DNA from: Aphidius gifuensis
Taxonomy: Eukaryota; Arthropoda; Insecta; Hymenoptera; Braconidae
DNA length: 64,000 bases
Assembly: GCF_014905175.1 (NCBI RefSeq)
Contig: NC_057790.1
Location: 23,586,469-23,650,468, forward strand
Direction of reading: 5' to 3'
In this document: in pieces, positions 12,960-24,000 of the stretch
Layout: each line of letters opens with the position of its first letter
How positions within the stretch are numbered: the first letter of the stretch is position 1
The notes under the pieces: generated by a model
The model's database searches: none
What the model saw: only the letters and a program-made list of their open reading frames with translations
Told to the model about the DNA's origin: nothing
Made by a program: the position numbers and the translations under genes

Positions 12960-14009
12960 ACAATTAGATTAAATTAATATCAATAAACATAATATTGATG
13001 TTGTTTATATATTTACAAATGAACTATTTATCTTTGATAATTATTTAACATTTAATTTAATTTAATTTAGGATTTAAATGTTTATACGTTGATATTTTTT
13101 TTGAATTTATTAATTTTGATTTAGAGATTATTTTAATTTTTAACTCAAAAAAATTAAAATAAAATTATAAATAATAATTTGTTTTTATAATGAAGTTATT
13201 GTTTTCGTTAATTATTTTTTTTCATGCAGGAATTTCTTTGCATTTTTGATTATCAAATATTCCACAAAAAAAAAAAGCAAAAGGTTTTATTTTAGTTTAA
13301 TTTTTCTTCAACTAATCAATAGAATTAAAATGTAGCAAACAAATTGCAGGTAATTCTGATACTTTTTGTAAATTTAAAAAGTTGATTAAACATTATTTTT
13401 ATTATCTTTAGTTTTTTTTACGTCAACAATTGTCTATTTGTCATCATTGTAAATAATATATTTTTGTTAAAATTTATTTCATTTTTACTAAAGCTTTTTC
13501 ATTTCTTCCTCAAATATATTTTATTTAATCAACTTTTTTCTTCATTAATTTTTCCTATCAATACTGTGATATTGTAGCTCTTTCATTTATTAAATAAATA
13601 AAATGCATAAGAATATTGTGATGATAATTTCCAAAGCTAATTATTTACACAAGTTAACAATACTTTTCATTTAATATAATTAAATACTTCAATAACAAAC
13701 AACACAAATAACATTTTCAACTTTTTATTTTTTGTATCGAAAAAATAAGTTTAACATTAGTTATTATTAATAATTATTTATATATAATTAGAAAATTATA
13801 TCACCAAGATATATAAATAAAGAAGAAAAAAAAATTGTTAATATTAATAATATAATTATGAATAATTCGTTGGAATGTTTATTATTTTCATTGGAATGAT
13901 TTGTATTTTTTTTTTTGGAATGATTATTCAAATAATAAAGTAAAGTATTAGAGTAAAGTGTGAAGTCAATTAATGACCAACACATGAAAAATTTTTACTC
14001 TTCTTTTTC
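12960..14009. other. AT-rich spacer downstream of paralogue A
   Basis: No exon-like patch seen; homopolymer runs and short A/T repeats only. Confidence 0.6.
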
Positions 14010-15210
14010 TTATGGAACGTAATTGTAATTAGGACTTCGTCTTGGTGCATTTTTACTGCTCATTGTCGAGATGAATGACAATATAACAATACAAGAAATT
14101 GATTTGACACCTGTTAAAGATTTAAAAAAAAATAATTAAATATATTTAATAATATGTATAATAAATATAAAATATTAAATTAAACTTACAAATATGGAAA
14201 AACCACAATGAAGGTATTGCTTCTCTGCTAGTTAAATGTTGTATGAAATAAATTCCAAAAGATGATGAGTCATATTTGTCGTTGATAATCATCATTGGCC
14301 AAGCAATATCAACTGCCAATTTTCCAAGAAATCCAAGTAACACAAGTAACTTGTTGTTCTAAAAAATAATAATAATCATTTAATGTATATATTCATTTGA
14401 TTGAAAAACTGAATACGCTTATGTACTCACTGAAAGAACACCAAATAAAAGAAATACACATGCAGCACAACCAGCATATGAAAACATGAAATCATTTTCA
14501 TGTGGTTTCTTGTGAGTGAAACAATAAATGCTTGAGCCTGAATCATCTTTCCATTCCTGACAATTTAGTGTTGGATCTTTTACATGACCAGATCCTAAAA
14601 ACTTATCAACAACACTAGTGACTGTGTCTTTTGCAGCATACCATGCAGCCCATCCTACATCACTAATTGTTGGCTCATAATATGGTGTTGTCAAATAGAA
14701 TATCTGCGAAAAACCAATAACAAATTAGAAATTAAATTATTAAATTTTATAAATAATTAATCACAATTTTAATTTATAAATTTCAACATGTTTAATGTAA
14801 ATGTTTTTTTTTTTTTCTTAATTATTATTATATAATAGATGAGAATATTTATATAATAATATCATAAAAATTATTCTAATAATAAAATAGTAAATTGCAA
14901 ATAATATACTATTAATTTTTAATTAATAAAAGTATATTTTATTAATTAATTTATTATTTAAATTATTAATTTTATTTGCAATTTAATATTTAATTTAACT
15001 TAAAAATGAAAAATTATTTTTGTATTTTTTTTTTTCTTTAAAGTTTATTACTATTTACTTGAATGGAATTTCGTCATATGAAATAGTTGCGTAAATTTTT
15101 TCTGCGTATCAATATATATAACAAATGACGTCATAAAATAAATAAATAAAAAAACTTACTGATGAAAAAATGGCAATCAGGATCACCGCAGCTCCACAAC
15201 AGGAAGTCAT
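14010..15210 (-). CDS. Multi-pass membrane protein, tandem paralogue A, 197 aa
   Basis: Four coding exons, 15210-15160, 14703-14431, 14358-14190 and 14110-14010, with GTAAGT/GTGAGT donors and clear acceptors; phases 0, 0, 1. Starts MTSCCGAAVILIAIFSS, the first hydrophobic segment. A region with paired cysteines follows (LNCQEWKDD, SIYCFTHKK), then hydrophobic stretches FSYAGCAACVFLLFGVLS, KLLVLLGFLGKLAVDIAW and one near IPSLWFFHICVKSISCIVIL, so three or four membrane spans. The tail is short and basic (SSKNAPRRSPNYNYVP). The loop between spans 1 and 2 is probably extracellular or lumenal. Family not recognised; function unknown. It sits just downstream of paralogue B on the same strand. Confidence 0.82.
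15126..15133. promoter_or_regulatory. Perfect palindromic CRE (TGACGTCA)
   Basis: An exact CREB/ATF consensus in the first coding intron of paralogue A, a GC-containing octamer in otherwise A/T sequence. Activity is not shown by sequence alone. Confidence 0.3.
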
Positions 15211-15413
15211 CTGAAATATGATAATATTGTTTTGATAAACATTAAACTGTTATGATTATTCACATTGAAAAGATAAAAAGACAAAGGAAAAAAAAGGAAA
15301 AGCTATTCATGGTTATGATGATTTTTTTTATGTTAAATATTATAGGGCGTATTAAATATTTTTCTTTCAAAATAATTAATATGATTTATTATTAAAATGT
15401 ATATTTGACTCAC

Positions 15414-15667
15414 CTTGAAATGTTACTGATGTGTAGATTTGTGGCGATGTAAAACAATACTCAAGGATAATCAAGAGCTATGAAATGGGAATGTGTATAT
15501 TTATCAACACGAGGTTGAACCAACCAACCAACCAACTTAACAAGTGGTGCTAAAAATCGACTCACCACTGTACAGTCAACAACAGTCAATAATTGTTTCA
15601 CAACATTTTTCTTACACAAACTATATCTATGGTATGTATAGTGCAGTTTCCCCTTCTTATCGTCCAT
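15414..15667 (-). promoter_or_regulatory. 5' leader exons of paralogue A, with a possible upstream frame
   Basis: Two leader exons are suggested: one ending at 15566 with a GTGAGT donor, and 15477-15414 (acceptor CCCATTTCATAG, donor GTGAGT). The second would splice to the acceptor immediately before the ATG at 15210. The first contains ATG 15667 followed by 34 open codons (MDDKKGKLHYTYHRYSLCKK...) to the donor. Once spliced this frame does not match the paralogue A frame, so it would be an upstream ORF or part of another product. Confidence 0.4.
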
Positions 15668-15985
15668 ATAACCATAAAACCCCGTGAAAAAAAAATTGTA
15701 AAACAAAAATTGATATTCATATTAATTGTATGATAATTAAGTTAATTACGCTTTTATTTTATAACAATCTTCTCGAGATCTTATTGTTTTTAATAATAAA
15801 CAAAGTATTATTTAAATTTTTTTATAAAATAAATATTATTAACCAGTGTTTAGGTAAAATGTTATTTTATCGATCGAGATAATGTACAACTTTTAGCGCC
15901 ACCTAATATCATTAACTAATAAAAAATATAAATTATAATTAAGAATAAAAAAAACCAATATTATAATTGTTTTATTAATTTATTA

Positions 15986-16910
15986 TTAATATATAATTTC
16001 GTGATGTACTGGTAAAAGCATAATATTATGCTTCAATTGAAAGTACAAGTTGTATATAACAAGGCAAAAATACATTTTAATAACTGTAAAAGAAAAATTA
16101 AATAAATGTAAATATAAGCATATTACTAAATTAATATGAAAATTAGATCTACTTACATGAGAGAAATAAAATGATCATAAATAAAGTCTTGCTAGGGATC
16201 AACACAAGTCCAAAACATGAAGTTTTATACTCCATACGTTCAATGATATATTGCCACGAAAGATCAACAATAATTAATCCAACAAGACCAATCAGTAAGG
16301 GTAATTTTTTGTACTGAAATTAATAATATTTATATTACATATTATTTATTGTTTGATTGTTTCTTCAAACTTGAATACTCACGTTGTAAGCACCAATAAA
16401 TAAGCATCCACTTAAAATCATAGCAGAAATTTGAAAAATACGATCAATAATATGAGGATCATAATGAACAATTTCAACATATGTATAACAATCTCCATTT
16501 TCACATTCAATTGGTTCTAAATAAAATTTAAACCATAATTCTGGACGATTTTTAATTTCATTTTGTATTTCAGTTGCATTTAAAAGATTATTATGATCAA
16601 CTGTTTTTATTGAAGGTTCAATTTGTGGTGTCAAAAAAAATATCATCTAAAAAAATTTAATAATTTTGTAAAATAAAACATAACATTAATATTGTGACAG
16701 ATGCAGTGAGATTAAAATAAATAAACTCACACAAACATAGAATTTCACTGATTTGTTGTTAAATACTTACAAAAGATAAAATCGAAATTTGAATTACTGC
16801 AGTTCGATTATTAAAAACGAAACAGCACTTTTTGTGCTGGAATTAAAATAATTGTGATTATTTTGTTTACATATTTTTATGCTGAACACGTGTTATTTAC
16901 ATACTTTCAT
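15986..16910 (-). CDS. Multi-pass membrane protein, tandem paralogue B, 196 aa
   Basis: Exons 16836-16771, 16646-16383, 16313-16157 and 16083-15986, preceded by a proposed two-codon start exon 16910-16905 (ATG AAA, donor GTATGT). Phases 0, 0, 0, 1 and almost every boundary match paralogue A; the joined length is 196 aa. Shared features: a CC pair and a hydrophobic first segment ending at the same intron, then FFLTPQIEP against FYLTTPYYEP, and LPLLIGLVGLIIVDLSW against LVLLGFLGKLAVDIAW. The middle loop has two close cysteines (IECENGDCYT). Identity between the two is low, so the duplication is old. The start exon is uncertain: an exon at 18258-18133 also ends in phase 0 and could supply a longer N-terminus. 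Confidence 0.75.
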
Positions 16911-16994
16911 GATCTGAACGTTACATGTTACATACTTACAAAAGGTAACTTCCAAATTTGGAAGAGTTGATACAAATTTTGTTTGTTGTTTGCT

Positions 16995-17153
16995 TTAATA
17001 AAGTGGTAAATTTGAGGACAAATTCAGAATGGCCGACTTTAGCTCATTTGTCAGTTCTCTTGATGATGGTGTTGATGATGATGATATGTGAGAGTTGTAA
17101 AGACGATTTACGGTCAGCGGGTCAGTGCTTTCGGCGCAACTTATGCAGCGCAT
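16995..17153 (-). CDS. Small open reading frame, 52 aa, upstream of paralogue B
   Basis: ATG at 17153 to TAA at 16995 in a GC-richer patch. The peptide (MRCISCAESTDPLTVNRLYN..., Ser-rich middle, ends LNLSSNLPLY) looks less biased than chance frames nearby. The opposite strand is also open over part of it. It may be a leader ORF of paralogue B or the patch may be untranslated first-exon sequence. Confidence 0.2.
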   Translation of the reverse strand: MRCISCAESTDPLTVNRLYNSHISSSSTPSSRELTNELKSAILNLSSNLPLY

Positions 17154-18132
17154 TATTTGGGGTCTGTTCAGGTGTGATTTTCATTTTCATTTTCACAATA
17201 CACACAAAATAAAATTCACACATGGCTATCGATCAAATATCTAACGCTTAGAGACTTTGGGAGCCTCTACAGGTTTTAGATGATGTTACTATAGGCATTG
17301 AGATACCTGTAGATTGATTTGTTTATGTGTCTATGAGGATTTTTTTTTCCAAATAATCTAAACACTGAGACCTCAATATCATAGGGTGCAATTTTATGTG
17401 TGCTAATTTGAGTTTTTCTTCTATCGAAAATTACGACTGGAAGTTTCTATTGTGTTTCCAGCTAGTCAATTTAAAAAAAAATAGATTTACTTGGTTGTTT
17501 TAATGAAATTCATACTTCTAAAAATGCTTGATCACTTAATTGCTTTGCATTTTGAGTGCCAAATTTAGAATTTTCATTTAATTTTCAGTTTATAAGTCTC
17601 ATTTTAATTTAAAAAACAAAATTCTATTGTAGAGATTATTATTATAATTAAAGTGAACGAAATAAATTGCTTTTTCATATACATTTAATGATTCGCAATT
17701 AATTTAAAAACACATAAATCATGAAAACAATTATTATCAGCCATTGAAATTGATGGAATTGATTTAAAGACAATTTCATAGCCAACAGTCATTATTTACG
17801 TATGATTAAATAGAATTTCATTTCATCGACAAAGATAACACACAACGTTCAATGTCCCTTATGCATTGTTTAATTAAAAATGATGAAAATAATGAAAGAT
17901 TAAATTGCCCTCAAGCAAATATATAAATATAAAATATCAAATCGATTGAAATTTTGTTTTTTCCTTTTTCATAAACATATACATAAACATTTGTTATATT
18001 ATATGTTGTATATCAATATAATTTACCAAATTGTTATTTTACAATCTAACATTTATTTATGTATAATTTAATGATCAATGACGTAAATTGAGTTGAACAA
18101 TTTGCGTAGGATATATGATTTGCGACACTTAC

Positions 18133-18258
18133 AAATTCATATAGAATTGCCGATTGAACTGAAAGACTAAGGCGGTTGAATTGCTTGAAATTTTTTATTG
18201 GGCGTTTCCTGGTACATACTATATTTTTTACCGTTAAAACTTCACCCACCTTTATCAT
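18133..18258 (-). CDS. Candidate first coding exon (42 codons), possibly of paralogue B
   Basis: ATG at 18258 opens 42 codons ending at a consensus GTAAGT donor (18132). The peptide is basic (MIKVGEVLTVKNIVCTRKRP... SVQSAILYEF). It ends in phase 0, which fits the acceptor at 16837 of paralogue B. If spliced there, the product would have a 42-residue N-terminal extension in place of MK. It could equally be the start of another transcript; a nearer acceptor inside it (TTAGTCTTTCAG) is also plausible. Confidence 0.35.
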
Positions 18259-18439
18259 TATATTATCATGATTATTATTATAATGTTTTTTATATTATTT
18301 TCCATTTTAAAATGTGTGTATATACAGAGTACAGACACAATGTGGATCACCAATATTTTGTGCGGAAATGAGTCGCAGTGACTGAGGTCTCTTCGCTCTG
18401 CCATATCGGGTTTATTTTTTATTACTTGGTATGGGTCAT

Positions 18440-20990
18440 ACACATTATTACAGACAACTTGTTAACACACCTGTACAATTGACACACCTATCTCATTCCA
18501 TACGGAATTATTTTTTATCAATTTAACAAAACACAGTAATACAGATTATTATTTTTTATTAAAGAAATATAATTTTGTTTTTTTTTTATATTTCAACTGT
18601 TGATATTTTTTATTTTAAATGTAAAAAATGTATTTTATTAATCGTTAATATGTTACTCTAAAAGTCTGAATTTTGAATGATTCGAAAAATTTTAAATTTA
18701 AAATTTAAATCCACACAAAAAAGATGATGATTTTTTTTTTTATAATTCACTTGATAATTTAATGAAAAATATATTGTAAAGATATAAATTTTTTTCTTAT
18801 AATATTGTCGAGTCACGCGATTCATATTTTGAATAATTATAGTGGAATTGTAAATTGTAATGGATGCTATATATACACATGATGAGGCGAGTAACCTGGC
18901 GACGTCTTAAACACAAAGTCAATCTATACAGATCGGCAATGTTGAATCATAGGACACACATAGCGGAACTTTATCTTTATTGTTTTTTTTTTTTTCTTTT
19001 ATATTTTTTTTCATTTGTTTAGCTTGTATTTCTATATTATCACACCTAAATCTATTTTTCGTTCCAGCGATAATTTTTAAAACTCAAAAGTTAATTTAAT
19101 TTTCGAACGGATAATACGCAAATATTTAAAAAATCATGACAAGTTTTAAAATTTAAACTAAAAATCAAGTTCAAGCTACATGAAGCTCCCAATTTTTCTT
19201 TATATTTACTATTCATTTGTGTTTATTTCAAAAGTTCCTGAGAATCTTATGTAGAGAAAAAAGCTTTTAATAAAAAAATTATGCAAAAAGAAAAACTTGG
19301 CGCGCTATCACTCTCGTTAATGAAAATAGCAGTATTCTTCATCAAGAGAAGAACAAAAATAACAGTGAAAATTTTAATTACAAAGGAAAATAATTAATTA
19401 TTTTTTAACTTTATGCATAGTTTATATTTTGCCTCTTTACTATTTTTTTTAATAAATTTATCCTCCCTTGGAAGTATATTCTTTACTCGGTGATTTAACT
19501 ATGGGAATAATTCACATAATGCAGTACTCAAGATCACGGACCCCATCCAACATATTCACATATTGCATACACATATATACATCCTCACAATATACAAAAC
19601 TTCCACGTGCAAATTTACCTTCCGCAAAAGATCCCAACAATTCTCACAATTATATCAAATTTTTTTTTTTTAATCTTATACCAATTACACAAAAATTCCA
19701 ATGAACGCATTTTTTCACAATTTAACATAAAAATAATCAAATGTAAAAATTTCAATTCAACAAAGTACAATAAACCTCAATTGATATAATTTAAATTAAT
19801 TTATTTTTCACATGATAACTATATATACAAAAAAATTTGAGTTGAAAAATAAAATAAAATTCACGATAACATGTTAGCAGACAAATGTTAATTTTAATTT
19901 TTTTATTATTCGATAAGTATAGATTGTGATCAACAAATAATAACACCCACCTTCAAAAAAAAATAATATTATTTTTAAATAAGAAAAAAAGCAAGAAACC
20001 AGGGACAAATAGATGGAAGAAAAAAATTAAACATGCTACATAATTTGTGGATTGTTCTCTTCTACAAATGCAGAGCAAAAAAATAAAAAAAATAAAAATG
20101 TTGGAAGGCTGAGTATATTATTGTATGGTGTAACATTGAGAGAATTTATAAAGAGAACTAACAAAGTCAAAAAAAAAAAAAATTCAAATATGTTTGTTTA
20201 GTATATGTAAATAAAATAAACTCGTCCTGTAACATAAAACTCATAGAGGACTTGAATTTATATCAAATAAAAATTAATAAACAATATTTTTTTATACATT
20301 TAAATGTATTTATTATTATTATTGATTATATATTTTTAAATAAACATTTATATTGCTATTTTGTCAATAAATATAGGTGTCTTTTTCTACTAGAAATTCC
20401 AGGATATATTATTTTGAAAACAATGATCATAGTTCAGTGGGCAGATATGTATTTTTTAAAAATATTTATAAAGAATGAAAGGAGTAGTAATATATATGAA
20501 AATAAATAAATAATAAAGAGGAGGTGAACAGAAAATATGGCCATGATATTTACGTGTATACACGGCCTCCACGTGAAAGTGTTATTTGCATTTTTAGTAA
20601 CTTAAAACTGTATGGATGTAATGGAGGCAGGTAAGATGCAATCTTACAATTGCAATACAAAAAAAAAAAATATTATTCTAGAAATGTTTTTGTAAATTTA
20701 AATTATTATTTGTATATTTTTTTTATTTTTATTAATTAAATAACACTGATTTTAATGAAATTTAATTTTGTTTATTTTTATTAACATGTTAACAAAATTG
20801 TTGTTAATTTTTTTGCAACAAAAATTATGTAATTTTAATTTTATTTATTTTAATTTGTGTTATTTAATAATTATTATGTTAAACAACAAAAAAAAAAAAA
20901 AAAAAATACTATCTGAACTTAAATGAGACTCGAGAGAAGGTCTTGAGATCTCTCTCTGAGTCTACAATTTTTTTTTTTTTTCAAACTCAT
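18440..20990. other. AT-rich stretch without a supported gene
   Basis: GC-richer patches occur near 18880-18960 and 20540-20640. The second includes a plus-strand acceptor (TTTGCATTTTTAG, ending 20599) and a GTAAGA donor after GGAGGCAG, bracketing a 33-bp piece. No product can be assigned. Confidence 0.4.
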
Positions 20991-21002
20991 CAAAGCACTC
21001 AC

Positions 21003-21090
21003 GAGTTCCTTCAACGATAAGGCCTCTCACTTGGTCGGCAACGTTCGACTCGGATGGTCGTACTCATATGCCCGTTTACGCGGTTTTATA
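21003..21090 (-). promoter_or_regulatory. TATA promoter with short leader exon
   Basis: On the minus strand TATAAAA (21090-21084) is followed by a GC-rich leader and a GTGAGT donor at 21002. All three frames close before the donor, so the exon is non-coding. It could serve a gene further left (paralogues B/A or the 3.7-kb exon gene). The plus strand of this GC-rich patch also leads to a GTGAGT donor at 21405 (exon end 21404), so the patch may drive transcription in both directions. Confidence 0.4.
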
Positions 21091-24000
21091 TTCAAAAGTA
21101 ACTCAGTGAATGGAAATTCAAAAAAACAAAAAAAAAGAGAAAGGTCGTGCAACAATTTATTCAAATTTTTTGACTTATTTTTTTTTTTTTATAAAAAATT
21201 ATAATTAAATTAATAAATATTTTTTAATAATGTGAATTGTTTATTTATCTGTGAATTGTGAATGTTATTAATATTGTGGTTTAACGATTTTAACATTACT
21301 GTGGTTATTGTCATTAAATAAATTTGTTATTGTATTTTTTTTTTTTTAAATAATTGTGAGGTGCGCATAACTGGATATCATTGATGGATTAGACATTTTA
21401 AAATGTGAGTATATTTAAATGAAATAATTTATTATTCATTTTCTTCGAAAAAATAAAATAATAAAATATTTATCGAGCAAGAAATTTGTAATAAAACATA
21501 AAAACTAAAATCGATATATAAAGAAATTAAAAATATAAAAAAAAAAATTTCTCAATATATATTTTTGATAGTGTGTTATGGTTGTTTTTTTTTTAAATTT
21601 TATTTGAATATATGTATTCTCAAAATGTCAGAATGTTTAAGAGTTGAATGCTAAGTTGAATTTCTTCAGTGTGTTACGGAGTTGTGAGCAAGACGATTGA
21701 TGATTACGAAAACGTCGTTACAAATTCTGCAATATTATATAGAAGCTTTCGTTTCCTTGGTCACAGACCCACGCGACCCTCACACGTATATCGCATTAAA
21801 TCCCGTTTTTTATTTTATATTTATTACATATTTATTTAATTTTGTTATATATCCAAAATTATTTATTTACCATACTGCATATACATTCATTGCATGACTC
21901 TAAATTACAATAAAATCCAAATGAAATTTTTAAAAACAATAACAATAATAATAGCATCAAAATCAAGTATGTCAATAGAAAATTTATAATTACTAAATAA
22001 TTATATATTAATTATTTAAATTACTATAATAAAATCAATTACTCTGATTGCTTCAATAGACTCTAAAATTATTTTTCCTTTCCACTATAATTAATAGCAT
22101 GTAATTGTTTTTCCATAAATTGTTTAAAATTTTTTTTCTACTATTATTATTTAAAAAACAACAATTTTATTTAATCAGCAATTGTTTTTTTTTTTATATT
22201 TTTTTAATTTTTGCCTAGATGAAGTTGGCATTAATAATAATTTTTTAAAAGGATTTTATTTGTTGAAAAAAAGAAAATAAATAGATAAAAATTAAAATGA
22301 AATATATATGTGTGTATTTAGATATAATATAAAATAATAAAAAAACAAATTAATAAGAGCAGATGGATGTTGAGATATGATATACATTGGTAAAACAGGT
22401 GGTGGCCGCCTTTCTTCGGCCACGGAGCATTTATCCTGCGCGTTCCATTAAATATTAACTCGTTGAGACTATAACGGTCCAGCTAAAATCTCATTTTAAA
22501 TATAAAATATATTTTATAGATAAAAATACGATTGTTATATTTATTATTAATAATTATTATATATTGTTTTATTTTTATTTAAAAAAAAAGAACAACTTGA
22601 TATTTATATAATTGAATGCGAAGCCGTTTTTTATTTTCATAAGTATAAAATCGAAAGTCATTTGAGATAGTTACTAGTCAATATAATTTATCGGTTTTTA
22701 ATCTTTTTAATAATTCAATTCTGTACCTCGGTATATATTGTATTTTTGTTATTCAATTTTAAGTGACTATTTGAAACTTTGTCTCAAAAAAAAATTGTAT
22801 CTAATCGTTAATTTAATTTTTTTTTTTGGGATGTAAATTAGGTCGAGTAATTTGTCTTTCACTTGGCAGTATATGTGGATCAATTTTTTTAAAAAATAAA
22901 TAAACATATCAATGTAGCTTCAGTTGATATTTTTTATTTAATATATATTGTTGAAAAAATATTATTTCTTTGTCGGTTTGGTTATTGGAACATAACGTTT
23001 GTTCAATGAAGCGATAAATTTATCTTCAAACATTGAGTTGGGAAAGAAAAAAAAACAAGTAAAATAATTAATTGTAAATATTCATCAGACATAAAAGAAA
23101 GCATTGAAAATTAAATAATTAAAATACATTTAAATGGTGTATTAAAATAAATAAATTAATGATTTTTTATATATAAAAGTTATATAAGAAAATTTAAAAT
23201 TGAAAAAATTTATAAAATATCAATAAATCGATTGACAAGTATTTTGATTTGTTATTTTTATATTAAAATCCTGTTTATTGCATAAGGATATTTGTCATCG
23301 TTTAAAAAATATATGCTGTAAATTAAAGTGATGACATGTTGATTAATAAATTAATTAAATAATTGTTATTAATTTTCAAGGACATGACAAAAAATTATTT
23401 ACTAAAAATAAAACAATAAATATAAATTAATAATCAAGATAAAAAATATAATGAATTATTTTTACCTTGAAAGTATTATTTTTTATTTTTTCTTAATTTT
23501 TTTTAGTTATCGGGTTCTAGTTTTGCATATATAAATACAGTGACAATTAACCACAGAAAAGACGAGCACAGGAAAATAAAAGACCTTTGTGGCTGACCTG
23601 ATAATCCCCAAGTTTCTCAACCCGAGAAATTGCATTTATTTTTTACTTTTTAATAATAAAAATAAATTCAACAATTTTTTTTTCCATTCATTTTATGTTC
23701 AACCTTTTTTTTTGAGATAAAAAAAATATATATATTTTCAAAGCTTCTCTACAATCGCGTTTGGACTGGTAATTTTGTGGTCTCTGTCAGATATATTCGC
23801 ATAAAAATAAAATAAATATAAATATTATAAATAAAAAAAAGAATTAACAAGATATAAAAACAAGAAAATTTCATTTCTTTAACAATAGATTGAGATAACT
23901 GTCAAGGCAATTGAAATTATAATGGTTTATTTAATTTATTTTTATAAACTCTCCAAAAATATCAAAAATTTATTTATTTTTTTTTCCACATTTTTCTCGT

